From NCBI GenBank assembly GCA_016709445.1, contig JADJMV010000009.1, forward strand, positions 124,001 to 188,000: a stretch of 64,000 nt of DNA. The letters are read 5' to 3'. This DNA is from Phycisphaerales bacterium (GTDB taxonomy: Bacteria > Planctomycetota > Phycisphaerae > Phycisphaerales > UBA1924). The position numbers and the translations under genes are program-made. Below the pieces are notes generated by a model, which saw nothing but the letters and a program-made list of their open reading frames with translations, had not been told where the DNA came from and did not search any database. Positions 7,998 to 16,750 of the stretch are shown here, in pieces; the first letter of the stretch is position 1; each line of letters begins with the position of its first letter.

Positions 7998-9614
7998 ATG
8001 CTCTCACCGAGGACCGGGCTGTTCATTGCGGTGCTGGGGTTCACGAGGAGCGGCCTCGCGCAGCCGGCCTACACCTGGCGGGCGATCGATCTGCACCCGC
8101 CTGAGGCGCACCACTCGGAGGCGGTGGGCGTATCCCGGGCCGGGATCGCCGGAAACCCCAGTTGGAACGGCAATCCCTCGATCTCTGGGGCCTCGCTGTG
8201 GTTTGGGCGCAAGCAGCCTTGGTCGTTGCTCCGCGAGCCGGACCGGCAGTACATCCCGCTCGTGTACGGGGCGGACGAGGACGCTCAGTGCGGGTACGAC
8301 ATCGTGGATGGTGCGGCACACGCCGCGCTCTGGTTTGGGTCTCGAGAGTCGCTGCTTGATCTGCATCCACCGGGGTATTTCACCTCAGCAATCCGGGACG
8401 CTCTCGGCGGCATGGCTGTGGGTCAGGTATCCGTTGCCGGCAAAGAACATGCGGCGGTGTGGATCGATCTCAACAAATACCTGATGATCGATCTGCACCC
8501 TGGCGATCCCAAGTCCAGCTCCACCGCTTTCGCGACTGATGGCCGGTGGCAGGGTGGCTCCGCTGGCTTGGCAGAGTACAACACCTCGGTCGCGGTGCTC
8601 TGGAAGGGCACTCGGGACAGCATGGTCGTGATGGTCCCGCCCGGGTTTGGGCCGTCGTCGATCACTGGCATGTCCGCCGGGACCCAGGTCGGGACAGGGT
8701 TGACGGTCACGGACGGCGGGCTGATCCGGGATCACGCGCTGCTCTGGCACGACACGCCGGAGAGCTGGATCGACATGAACCCCTCGTTTGCCGCGGACAA
8801 GGACTCGTACCTGTGGGGGACGACGGGGCAGATCCACTGCGGGCAGTCGGCGGGGCACGCGGGGGTGTGGTTCGGCGACGACCCGGACAGCTTCACGGAC
8901 CTGCACCGGTACGTCCCCGGCAATCCTTCCGGGGCCTCAAGGGCCGTGGACATCGATGTCTACGACGGCACGGTGTTCATCGCCGGGCGCGCGACCTTCG
9001 ACAACGGACGGACCCACGCCGTCGTGTGGATTGGGACGCCGGCGGGCTTCGGTCTGCGAAGGAATCGCCCCAGGACTCACAACAAGGTGCGAGAGTGCGC
9101 GAGCAGGGAGACCGGCGTTGACAGCTCACAAGACAGCCCGCATGTCGGCGGTGGTGGGTTGCGCGCTTGTGGTCGGCGCATCGCAGGCCGAGCAGGAATA
9201 CACCTGGCGGGCGATCGATCTGCACCCGCCCGGGGCGCACCACTCGGAGGCGGTGGGCGTATCTCGGGCCGGGATCGCCGGAAACCCCAGTTGGAACGGC
9301 AATCCCTCGATCTCTGGGGCCTCGCTGTGGTTTGCAGCGCAAGCAGCCTTGGTCGTTGCTCCGCGAGCCGGACCGGCAGTACATCCCGCTCATGTACGGG
9401 GCGGACGAGGACGCTCAGTGCGGGTACGACATCGTGGATGATGCGGCACACGCCGCGCTCTGGTTTGGGTCTCGATAGTCGCTGCTTGATCTGCATCCAC
9501 CGGGGTATTTCACCTCAGCGATCCGGGACACCTTTGGCACCATGGCGGTCGGCGAGGTATCTGTCGCGGGCAAAGAACACGCGGCGGTGTGGATCGATCT
9601 CAACAAATACCTGA
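7998..9614 (+). CDS. Secreted HAF-like repeat protein, first copy of a tandem duplication, with aberrant C-terminal tail
   Basis: Reading starts at the ATG at 7998, which opens a signal peptide (TGLFIAVLGFTRSGLAQ). The first 350 or so residues contain repeats with HAALWFGSRESLLDLHP, HAAVWIDL, HALLWHDTPESWIDM and HAGVWFGDDPDSFTDL, the pattern of HAF-type extracellular repeats that may form a beta-propeller. Function is unknown. After GTPAG (about 9050) the frame runs into the linker and then through the second copy out of frame, adding about 187 residues of nonsense-like sequence up to the stop at 9614. The genuine C-terminus seems to have been lost in the duplication. An upstream in-frame start at 7947 is possible but lacks a signal peptide at its front. 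Confidence 0.6.
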   Translation: MLSPRTGLFIAVLGFTRSGLAQPAYTWRAIDLHPPEAHHSEAVGVSRAGIAGNPSWNGNPSISGASLWFGRKQPWSLLREPDRQYIPLVYGADEDAQCGYDIVDGAAHAALWFGSRESLLDLHPPGYFTSAIRDALGGMAVGQVSVAGKEHAAVWIDLNKYLMIDLHPGDPKSSSTAFATDGRWQGGSAGLAEYNTSVAVLWKGTRDSMVVMVPPGFGPSSITGMSAGTQVGTGLTVTDGGLIRDHALLWHDTPESWIDMNPSFAADKDSYLWGTTGQIHCGQSAGHAGVWFGDDPDSFTDLHRYVPGNPSGASRAVDIDVYDGTVFIAGRATFDNGRTHAVVWIGTPAGFGLRRNRPRTHNKVRECASRETGVDSSQDSPHVGGGGLRACGRRIAGRAGIHLAGDRSAPARGAPLGGGGRISGRDRRKPQLERQSLDLWGLAVVCSASSLGRCSASRTGSTSRSCTGRTRTLSAGTTSWMMRHTPRSGLGLDSRCLICIHRGISPQRSGTPLAPWRSARYLSRAKNTRRCGSISTNT

Positions 9615-10216
9615 TGATCGACTTGCATCCGCAAGGCCTGCAGAACTCCTACGCCTATGCCACCGACGGCCGGTGGCAGGGAGGCGATGCGGGCCTGCAC
9701 GGTGTGATCTGGAAGGGAACTCGCGACAGCATGATCGTGATGGACCCGCCCGGCTACGGCCCGTGCGAGGTCGATGGCATGGCCGTTGGGACTCAAGTGG
9801 GGACGGGGCTGACGGTCACCGACGGCGGGCTGATCCGGGATCACGCGCTGCTCTGGCACGACACGCCGGAGAGCTGGATCGACATGAACCCCTCGTTTGC
9901 CGCGGACAAGGACTCGTACCTGTGGGGGACGACGGGGCAGATCCACTGCGGGCAGTCGGCGGGGCACGCGGGGGTGTGGTTCGGCGACGACCCGGACAGC
10001 TTCACGGACCTGCACCGGTACGTCCCCGGCAATCCTTCCGGGGCCTCAAGGGCCGTGGACATCGATGTCTACGACGGCACGGTGTTCATCGCCGGGCGCG
10101 CGACCTTCGACAACGGACGGACCCACGCCGTCGTGTGGATCGGGACGCCGGCGGGGAGCCGGTTCGGGGCGGGGAGCCGCGGGGATGGCGCGGCGGGGGC
10201 GCTGCCGGTGCGATGA
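9142..10216 (+). pseudogene. Second, decayed copy of the HAF-like secreted repeat gene
   Basis: A signal-peptide-like start (ATG 9142, SAVVGCALVVGASQA) is followed by a copy of the gene at 7998. A one-base gain near 9332-9338 (tttgcagcgc here, tttgggcgc in copy 1) shifts the frame. In the restored frame a GAG codon has become TAG at 9476-9478. The rest is open from about 9500 to 10216 and ends in the native-looking C-terminus SRFGAGSRGD...LPVR. The front and back thirds are nearly identical to copy 1 while the middle (about 9630-9800) is diverged, as after partial gene conversion. An internal ATG at 9542 could allow a 224-residue fragment to be made. Confidence 0.75.
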
Positions 10217-10292
10217 GCCTCCTGTGATTCCGGGTGGTCGGGAGCTCTTGGGGTTGGGTGGATGCCGGCTGCCATGGGGGGTTGGCCTGGCA

Positions 10293-10329
10293 AGTGCAAA
10301 AAGCAACACTGGCGGACGAGCCGCCAGTG
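10293..10329 (-). terminator. Rho-independent terminator after the OmpA-like lipoprotein gene
   Basis: On the minus strand a perfect 9-bp stem (CACTGGCGG / CCGCCAGTG) with a 5-base loop is followed by TTGCTTTTTGC. It lies 27 bases past the stop of the gene at 10357-11001, in the convergent gap with the decayed repeat gene. The 140-base gap 10217-10356 holds nothing else that I can recognise. Confidence 0.85.
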
Positions 10330-10356
10330 GCGCTGGATTCGGAGTTGGCGCGCGCG

Positions 10357-11001
10357 TCAGCCGCCGAGGACGACGATCTCGACACGGCGGCTCTGGGCCT
10401 TGGTGCCTCGGGGCTTGTCGGGACCGAAGCCGGCGCTGTACATGGAGGAGCCGGAGACGCCCTTGGAGCTGAGATAGCGTTCGACGGCGAGTGCTCGCTC
10501 GAAGCTGAGGTGCTCGTTGGAGGCCCACTTGCTCTTCTTGATGGGGTCGGAGTCGGTGTGGCCCTCGACGCGGATGGGGTTGCCGTTGAAGCGGCTCTTG
10601 AGGACCGAGGCGACCTGGTCGAGGGTCTTCTTTGCGGAGGACTTGAGCGTGGCGGAGCCGGAGTCGAAGAGGACGTCGCCGGCGACTTCCACGACGACAT
10701 CCTTGTCGCGCATGTACATCTTGGCGTCGCCGATCTGGCCCTCCTGACCGACCTGGCCGGAGGCCTTCATCTGTTCGAGGGAGGCGGCGAGGTCGGCGTT
10801 CTCCTTCTCGAGCTTGCCCTTGGTGTCGAGCCACATGGCACGCTCGCCCTCGAGGCCGGCGATCTGGCCCCGGAGTTCGTTGTTCTCGGAGAGGAGTTCG
10901 TCGTAGTCGGTCTTCTTGACGTTGGAGCAACCGACCGAGGTGATGGCGACGACCGCCACAACCGCCATGCCGAGCACCCGCTTGATCGTCAATCCGAACA
11001 T
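10357..11001 (-). CDS. OmpA/Pal-family peptidoglycan-associated lipoprotein
   Basis: This 214-residue protein is probably an outer-membrane lipoprotein that tethers the envelope to peptidoglycan. The start is the ATG at 11001, preceded by GGAAGGAACG. The signal peptide ends in a lipobox at Cys25 (ITSVGC). A coiled-coil stretch follows (about residues 30-75, YDELLSENNELRGQI). The C-terminal OmpA domain has LFDSGSATLKSSAKKTL, the binding motif GHTDSDPI, then NEHLSFERALAVERYL and QSRRVEIVV. A strong terminator follows, and the gap upstream to the prepilin peptidase gene is about 110 bases, so it may be transcribed on its own. Confidence 0.88.
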   Translation of the reverse strand: MFGLTIKRVLGMAVVAVVAITSVGCSNVKKTDYDELLSENNELRGQIAGLEGERAMWLDTKGKLEKENADLAASLEQMKASGQVGQEGQIGDAKMYMRDKDVVVEVAGDVLFDSGSATLKSSAKKTLDQVASVLKSRFNGNPIRVEGHTDSDPIKKSKWASNEHLSFERALAVERYLSSKGVSGSSMYSAGFGPDKPRGTKAQSRRVEIVVLGG

Positions 11002-11110
11002 GAGCGTTCCTTCCTTGCCGACTGGCCTTGAACCTTGCGTGAGTCCGTTCGATTCCCGCACCTTGCGGGCTTGCGAGAGGGTACCCCATCAGAGTGCGGC
11101 CTGCGCGGGA

Positions 11111-12829
11111 TTAAGGGAAATTGAGCGGGATGGGTGAGCCGAAGAGGTGGGTGAGCGCCTGCTCGATGCCGACCTTGCCGAGCAGCACGGCGATGGTGGC
11201 GCCGGCGAGGTAGGGGCCGTAGGGCATGGCCCGGCGGCCGCCGCCGGTCCACATGGCTTGGACGAGGACGACATAGAGCGCGATGAATGGCGCGAGGAAG
11301 AAGGCGAGGACAGCGTCGATCCAGCCGCAGCAGGCGCCGACGGCGGCGAGGAGGTGGACATCGCCGAGGCCCATGGCTTCCTTCCCGAAGCCGAACGTGC
11401 CGAAGATCCGGATGCCCCAGACGATGCCTCCGCCGGCGAGGTATCCGAGGCAGACGCCTCCCAAGACGCTGAGCCACAATGGGATAGCGGAAGCTGCGAT
11501 GGCGGACCCGGTCATGGGGTTGGTGGTCCACGGGGCGCCGATGCGTTCGCCCAGGAACCAGCCGAGGATGGCGAGCGCGATGCAGGGGGCGAGGAAGAGG
11601 AGTTCCTTGGCGACCTCTCGGCGGGCGAAGGGGTATTGGATCCAGAATTCGGCGGGGCTTTCCCCTGGGTGGGTGGTGTGGGAAGCGGTCTGGTCGCCGG
11701 GCGCGGCGCGGGAGGCTTCGGCGGCACGGGCGGGTCTTCCGGCGAGGGGCCCGATGGCGGGGATGGCGATGAGGGCGCCGAGGACTGCGCCGCCGACGGG
11801 GGAGTAGCCGCAGGCGAGAGCGGTGAGGGCGCCGGCGACCAGGCCGGCGATGGCGGCGGCGATGCCAAGCACGATGCCGGCTTTGGGGCGCACTTTCGGC
11901 GCCGAAGGGAGCGCGGCGGGTCTGGGTTCGATTCCGACGTCTGCGGCGGCGGGCGTGGGGGTTTCCGGGATCGGGTTGGGGATTGGGTTGGGGACTGGAT
12001 CGGGGTTGGGCGTTGGGCCGCTGGCGCGGGGGGTCTGCGGGTCGGGTTCGGTGCGGGGCGGGAGGCCGGCGTCGGCGAGGGCCTTGGACTCCCACTCGTC
12101 GTAGTCGGCGAAGCTGCGGCGGATGAGGCCGAGGGCGAGGAGGAGGTTGGCGACGCCGAGGCCGAGGACGCCGCCGATCGCGGCGCAAAGGAGGGGCCAG
12201 CCCATGGGGCCTGGGGTGGGGAGCGCCCACCACTCTCCGGGGGCGAGGGTGTTGGGACGCCATTTCTTGCCCATGATGTGCATGGCGAGAGCCCAGGCGG
12301 GGTGGGCGACGAGCGCGAGGAGTGCGGGGGTCCAGGTGAGGGCGAGTGGGATGGTGAAGGTGCGGGCGTCGATGATCGTCATCGCGATCAGCGAGCTGAC
12401 CAGGACGATGAGGGTGATGAAGACGGGCCAGGTGAGGACGAAGCCGTTTTGGGCCCATTCGGGCTTGAGGATGGACCAGTCGAAGCCGAGCCAGTGGGCG
12501 CCGTAGTTGGGGACGATGTACCAGATCGTGTAGAAGGCGACGAAGACGAGGCCGACGAATGCCTCGACGATGGGGTATTCGGGGGAGATCGGGCTCTTAC
12601 AGAATCGGCACCGGCCCCGGAGGAGGAGCCAGCCGAGGACGGGGATGTTCTCTCGCCAGCTGAGCAGGTGCCCGCACTTGGGGCATCGGGAGGCGGGACG
12701 GACGACGCTCAGGCCCAGGGGCATGCGGTAGACGAGGACATTGATCAGAGAGCCGACGCAGGAGCCGAATGCGAAGGCGAAGGCGATCTGGATCGCGGCG
12801 AAGGCGGTCATGAGGCTTCCGTACTTCAT
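11111..12829 (-). CDS. Prepilin peptidase (A24) with a large internal insert
   Basis: This is an inner-membrane aspartyl protease of the PilD/GspO family, which cleaves and methylates type IV prepilin-like proteins. The N-terminus has the FGSCVGSLINVLVYRMP block and a zinc site with two CxxC pairs (Cys49/52 and 74/77). The two catalytic aspartates are in TIIDARTFTIP (about Asp154) and in the GLGD motif (about Asp490). At 572 residues it is about twice the usual length. The extra sequence lies between the two catalytic halves and includes a Pro-rich low-complexity stretch (PNPDPVPNPIPNPIP) and added membrane segments. The next start, ATG 12811, is an alternative with GGAAG close by. The pilin substrates are not in the window. 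Confidence 0.88.
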   Translation of the reverse strand: MKYGSLMTAFAAIQIAFAFAFGSCVGSLINVLVYRMPLGLSVVRPASRCPKCGHLLSWRENIPVLGWLLLRGRCRFCKSPISPEYPIVEAFVGLVFVAFYTIWYIVPNYGAHWLGFDWSILKPEWAQNGFVLTWPVFITLIVLVSSLIAMTIIDARTFTIPLALTWTPALLALVAHPAWALAMHIMGKKWRPNTLAPGEWWALPTPGPMGWPLLCAAIGGVLGLGVANLLLALGLIRRSFADYDEWESKALADAGLPPRTEPDPQTPRASGPTPNPDPVPNPIPNPIPETPTPAAADVGIEPRPAALPSAPKVRPKAGIVLGIAAAIAGLVAGALTALACGYSPVGGAVLGALIAIPAIGPLAGRPARAAEASRAAPGDQTASHTTHPGESPAEFWIQYPFARREVAKELLFLAPCIALAILGWFLGERIGAPWTTNPMTGSAIAASAIPLWLSVLGGVCLGYLAGGGIVWGIRIFGTFGFGKEAMGLGDVHLLAAVGACCGWIDAVLAFFLAPFIALYVVLVQAMWTGGGRRAMPYGPYLAGATIAVLLGKVGIEQALTHLFGSPIPLNFP

Positions 12830-12853
12830 TCGCCGTGACGCCTCCTTGCGTCT

Positions 12854-13117
12854 CTAGGCCTCGGACTCGTCGCCTTGCGGCTGATCTCGCCGGTCGAGTT
12901 GGGCGGAGATCTCTTCGACGCGTTGCTCGCAGCGGTTGAGGACGGTGCGGCAACGGTCGAGGAGTTGGGCGCCCTTGGCGTATTGCTCGATCTGCTCTTC
13001 GAGGCCCATCTCGCCGGACTCGATCTGCTCGATGATGGCCTCGACCTCGGCGAGGGCCTGCTCGAACGAGGGTTCGGTCGGGGTTGCTTTGGCCCGTGTG
13101 GGTTTGGGCTTGGTCAC
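12854..13117 (-). CDS. xseB: Exodeoxyribonuclease VII small subunit
   Basis: This small acidic protein of about 87 residues partners XseA in a single-strand exonuclease. The core SFEQALAEVEAIIEQIESGEMGLEEQIEQYAKG is the XseB signature, a two-helix hairpin; a short charged tail follows. The GTG at 13117 is preferred because AAGGTGAG precedes it at normal distance; GTG 13126 is also possible. It follows xseA by about 10 bases, so the two form an operon. Confidence 0.92.
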   Translation of the reverse strand: MTKPKPTRAKATPTEPSFEQALAEVEAIIEQIESGEMGLEEQIEQYAKGAQLLDRCRTVLNRCEQRVEEISAQLDRRDQPQGDESEA

Positions 13118-13127
13118 GCGGCTCACC

Positions 13128-14663
13128 TTATCCGCCCGCGCGGAAGAGGTCCAACTGGTCGGGCGGGACCGGGCGGGGTGCGTTCGGTTTGGGCTTGCGT
13201 CGCGGGGAGGGGGCTGGTGGAGCGACGGGGGAGAGGCCCGGGTGCGGGCCGGGGGCGGTGGAGGCGACGAGGGAGTCGAAGGCGCCGGAGGCAAGCAGGG
13301 TGGTGACGCGGTCGCCGGGGGCGACTTGGTCGGCGGCGCGGAGGATCGTGCCGTCGGCGCGGCGGGTGCAGGAGTAGCCCCGGCGGAGGACGGCGGCGGG
13401 GCCGACGGAGTCGAGCCGGCGTGCGAGGGATTCGACGGCGGCGGCGCGGGAGGCGGAGAGGTGTCGGAGGGCGGTGTCGAGCCGGCGCCGTTGGCTGTCG
13501 TGGGCGGCTCGGGCGGCGGTCAGGAGTTCGCGGGGGTTCTGGCGTTCGTGGCGGAGGGAGGTGGCGTCGAGTCTGCGGTAGCGGGTCTGGAGCGCGGAGG
13601 CGGCGGCGGAGGCGAGCTGGGCTCGGACGCGGTGCACGCGGTCGGTTGCCAGCCTGGTGGCGCCGTGGGGATCGGCGAGGACGGGGTGGCGCGCGGCGGT
13701 GGCGAGACGCTGACGCTCAAAGCGGAGGGCGCGGGCGAGGTGGGTCTTACAGCGGGAGGCGAGGGCGTCGAGCTGGCGGTTGAGCGCGGCGCGGTCGGGG
13801 GTGAGGCGGACGGCGGCCTGGGTGGGTGTGGCGCAGCGCTCGTCGGCGACGAGTTCGGCGATGGTGGTGTCGGTCTCGTGGCCGATGGCGGCGACGACGG
13901 GGATCGGGCAGTTGAGGATGGCCTCGGCGAGGTCTCGGTCGTTGAAGGCGGCGAGGTCTTCGGGGGAGCCGCCGCCTCGGGTGACGATGAGGGCGTCGAT
14001 GCCGAGGGTGGAGTGGTGCTTGGAGAGGAATCGGATGGCGGCGGCGACTTGGCGGGCTGCGGCTTCGCCCTGGACGAGGACGGGGAGGACGGCGACGTCT
14101 ACGGCGGGGCATCGCTTGGCCATCGTGGCGAGGACATCCTGGAGCGCGGCGCCGGTGCGGCTGGTCACGACGGCGACGCGGCGGGGGAAGGTGGGGATGG
14201 GCCGTTTGCGGGCGGGGTCGAACCATCCGAGTTGGCGGAGTTCCTCGCAGAGCTGCCGGAAGCGCAGGTCGTGGGCGCCTTGGCCGGCGGGCTCGAGGGA
14301 CTCGACGATGAGGGTGAGGCGGCCTTGGGGCGGGTAGAACTCGATGCGGCCCGTGGCGATGACCTGCTGGCCGTCCTTGGGTTCGATGGCGAGCTTGCGG
14401 AGATTGCTCGCGAAGAGGACGGCGCCCACGAGGGCTTCGGCGTCTTTGAGCGAGAAGTAGAGGTGTGTGCTCCGGCGTGCGCCGCTGATTTCGCCGGTGA
14501 CGCGGATGCGGGCGGGGAGGTGGTGCTCGAGCGCGGCCTGGATGAGGGAGGCGAGTCGCGAGACGGTGAGGGGCGCTTCTGCGGGCTTGGGCGCGGGGGT
14601 CGCGGGGGCGCCGGGCGTGGTCTTGGCGCGCATCTTGTTGGGATCAAACGGCAATCGGCCCAT
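13128..14663 (-). CDS. xseA: Exodeoxyribonuclease VII large subunit
   Basis: This is the catalytic subunit of exonuclease VII, which degrades single-stranded DNA to oligonucleotides in mismatch and damage processing. An N-terminal OB fold (about residues 40-130, LTVSRLASLIQAALE then RIRVTGEISGARRSTHLYFSLKD) is followed by the nuclease domain. Visible motifs are VAVVTSRTGAALQD, DALIVTRGGGSPEDLAAFNDRDLAEAI, IPVVAAIGHETDTTIAELVAD and ATPTQAA. The C-terminus has VLRRGYSCTRRADGTIL. The start ATG 14663 gives a normal-length protein; an upstream open extension has no family similarity. xseB follows directly. Confidence 0.95.
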   Translation of the reverse strand: MGRLPFDPNKMRAKTTPGAPATPAPKPAEAPLTVSRLASLIQAALEHHLPARIRVTGEISGARRSTHLYFSLKDAEALVGAVLFASNLRKLAIEPKDGQQVIATGRIEFYPPQGRLTLIVESLEPAGQGAHDLRFRQLCEELRQLGWFDPARKRPIPTFPRRVAVVTSRTGAALQDVLATMAKRCPAVDVAVLPVLVQGEAAARQVAAAIRFLSKHHSTLGIDALIVTRGGGSPEDLAAFNDRDLAEAILNCPIPVVAAIGHETDTTIAELVADERCATPTQAAVRLTPDRAALNRQLDALASRCKTHLARALRFERQRLATAARHPVLADPHGATRLATDRVHRVRAQLASAAASALQTRYRRLDATSLRHERQNPRELLTAARAAHDSQRRRLDTALRHLSASRAAAVESLARRLDSVGPAAVLRRGYSCTRRADGTILRAADQVAPGDRVTTLLASGAFDSLVASTAPGPHPGLSPVAPPAPSPRRKPKPNAPRPVPPDQLDLFRAGG

Positions 14664-14730
14664 GGTGGGCCGATTATTGCCGATTCCGTGATGTGGTGCA
14701 GGCGTTGGCCCGCGGGCACCTAGCCGGGCG

Positions 14731-15459
14731 TTACTTCCCGGCGTCGGCGACCTGTGTCTTCTCTTCCTTCGACTCGGTCCAGCCACGAGCGGCGCAGCGC
14801 TCGACGACTTCGGCCCTGGCGGTCATCGGCCAGGAGATGTGCACGGGCTGATTGCCCGCGATGATCCGGATACCCCCCGCCACGCCCGCGTCCACCTTTT
14901 TGATCACGCCCGGCGTCTGGTCCGGGTTGCGCAGCCTGATGGTGGCGCTGGGCTGCGGCTGCTCGGCGCGGTCGGCGGCGGTGCAGGCGTTGCAGTCGGC
15001 GCCCTGCTGCTGCATGGCGCGGAGTCGGGCGGGGTTGACGAAGGTGCGGACGCCTCCGGTGTAGCCTCGCTCGGCGAGCCACTGGCTGCGGGCGCGTTCG
15101 AAGTTGGACCAGCCTTCGCCTTCGACCTGCTGCCAGGGGCTGAGGCGGACGACCTGGGGGCCGACCTTGACGAGGACATGGTCGCAGCCGGCATCGGCGG
15201 CGCCGTAGGCGAGCTTGCCGGGATTCTCGTGCGTGGCGCGGCGGGCACGGATGTCCTTGGCGTCTTCGGCGACCCAGAGTCGGGCGCTGTAGTCGGAGGA
15301 GCCGGGGGTGTAGACGCGGGAGGCGTCTTCGGGGGGGAGCGTGGCGAGGAGTCGGTTGTGGACGTTGGGGGCGAAGGGTGTGCAGTTGCTGTGGTTGCAC
15401 GACTGGGCGGGGCCGCTCAGGCATGCGGCGATGGCCGCGGCGGCGACGAGTGTGTACAT
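14731..15459 (-). CDS. Secreted protein of unknown function
   Basis: This 242-residue protein starts at the ATG at 15459 (GGAG about 9 bases upstream) with a signal peptide (YTLVAAAAIAACLSGPAQS). I do not recognise the rest. It contains cysteines near both ends (SCNHSNCTPF at the mature start, DCNACTAADR in the middle), which could form disulfides or bind metal, and ends with a short lysine-rich tail. It has its own gap on both sides (68 bases to xseA, 176 bases to the glycosyltransferase) and may be a single-gene unit. Confidence 0.6.
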   Translation of the reverse strand: MYTLVAAAAIAACLSGPAQSCNHSNCTPFAPNVHNRLLATLPPEDASRVYTPGSSDYSARLWVAEDAKDIRARRATHENPGKLAYGAADAGCDHVLVKVGPQVVRLSPWQQVEGEGWSNFERARSQWLAERGYTGGVRTFVNPARLRAMQQQGADCNACTAADRAEQPQPSATIRLRNPDQTPGVIKKVDAGVAGGIRIIAGNQPVHISWPMTARAEVVERCAARGWTESKEEKTQVADAGK

Positions 15460-15572
15460 GGTCCGATCTCCAGGTTTCTGCACGCGGCCCGGCCGCGTCG
15501 GGTGTCGAGTCCCCATCCCCGACCCTGACAGCATGCACGGAAACCGGTGAGAATCAAGAGAAAGCATGGGGT

Positions 15573-15602
15573 CTGTGTCGACACAGCCGGAATAACCGGC
15601 TG
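15573..15602. repeat. Adjacent inverted repeats between two minus-strand genes
   Basis: A perfect 14-bp palindrome, CTGTGTCGACACAG, covers 15573-15586. It runs straight into a hairpin at 15584-15602 with a 7-bp stem (CAGCCGG/CCGGCTG) and an AATAA loop. They lie after the glycosyltransferase stop and before the secreted-protein start. They could be a factor-dependent terminator or an operator; there is no T-run right after the stem. Confidence 0.5.
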
Positions 15603-15635
15603 GAGGGCGTTGCGGCTGGTGGGTATCGGACGCGT

Positions 15636-16727
15636 CTAGGCGGGGAAGGGGATGGAGTCGTCGCCGACGGCGGCGTGGTAGGCGGCGAGGACGGCCTCGA
15701 CCTGGCGGGAGGGTCGGTGGCTTTCGCGGATGAACTCTCGGGCGGAGTTGGTGAGATCGAGGAGTGCGGCGGGGTTGTCGAGGATCTGTTCCATGCGTTG
15801 GGTCCAGGCGGCAAGGTCGCCGGGGGGGACGAGCATGGCGGTCTTGTTGTCGATGAGCGTGGCGTTGAGGGGATCGGCGGCGGCGAGGACCGGCATGCCG
15901 GCGCCCATGGCTTCGAGGACGAGGGATCGCTGCTCGGCGCGGGCCTCGGGGAGCACGAGGAGATCGCCCCGGATAACGAGGTCGCGGTTGACATCCATCT
16001 CGTCGACGAGCGAGAGCCTTTCCCGGACGCCGAGCTTGGAGGCGGTGAGCCAGAGGTCGGTGCGGTGGGCGGCGAGAGCGTCGGCGAAGACGAGTGCGTC
16101 GGCGCGGGAGCGGAGCGCGGTGGTGATGGCTTCGAACGCGGTGGTGAAGTCGGCGCGGTCGATCCCCGGGCCGGTCATCATGATGGCCGGAGCGGCTCCG
16201 GGCGCGAATGGGGTGCGCGGCTCGGACTTGGGGTAGACGCCCCATGGGGAGTGTCGGACGACGGCGTCTGGCGCCTCCCTTGCGATGTAGGTGGCGAGGG
16301 CCTGGTCGGGGCAGAGGGCGTGGACGGGGCGGCGGGGGCGCGCCTTTGCGGCGAGGAGTTGGAGCGGTCGGGCGAGGCCGGCTCGCCAGGTCTCGACGAG
16401 GAGGGCGGCGTCGAGGGCTTCGGCGAGCGCGAGGGCGAAGCTCCAGACGGTGCCGCCGAAGGCGTGCACGGCTTCGGGGGGCTCGCCGCCTGACACGGCG
16501 AGGATGGCCTTGGCGGCGGCGCCGGCGCGCCAGCGGATGGAGAGCGGGAGGCCGACATCCTCGAAGTGAACGGTTTCGGAGAGTGCGCTGGCGGTCGGGG
16601 CTTCGAAGCCGCCGGGGAGCGCGCGGACGACGCGCACGCCCTCGTCTGCGAGGCCGACTTCGAGGCGCGAGAGGAGGGATCTCTCGCGGAGTGCGAAGCG
16701 CCGATCTGCGACGAGCACGACGCGCAT
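15636..16727 (-). CDS. GT4-family glycosyltransferase
   Basis: This 363-residue protein has the two-domain GT-B layout. The N-terminal half opens with MRVVLVADRRFALRER and contains VHAFGGTVWSFALALAEAL. The C-terminal half has the donor-site pattern LLVLPEARAEQRSLVLEAMGAGMPVLAA with the conserved glutamates, then an NKTAMLVPPGDLAAW segment. Such enzymes move a sugar from a nucleotide donor to a lipid, glycan or protein in the cytoplasm. The acceptor is unknown and no other glycan genes are adjacent. It ends about 180 bases before the secreted protein gene. Confidence 0.78.
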   Translation of the reverse strand: MRVVLVADRRFALRERSLLSRLEVGLADEGVRVVRALPGGFEAPTASALSETVHFEDVGLPLSIRWRAGAAAKAILAVSGGEPPEAVHAFGGTVWSFALALAEALDAALLVETWRAGLARPLQLLAAKARPRRPVHALCPDQALATYIAREAPDAVVRHSPWGVYPKSEPRTPFAPGAAPAIMMTGPGIDRADFTTAFEAITTALRSRADALVFADALAAHRTDLWLTASKLGVRERLSLVDEMDVNRDLVIRGDLLVLPEARAEQRSLVLEAMGAGMPVLAAADPLNATLIDNKTAMLVPPGDLAAWTQRMEQILDNPAALLDLTNSAREFIRESHRPSRQVEAVLAAYHAAVGDDSIPFPA

Positions 16728-16750
16728 GGTGTACCTCGGGGAGGGAGGAC

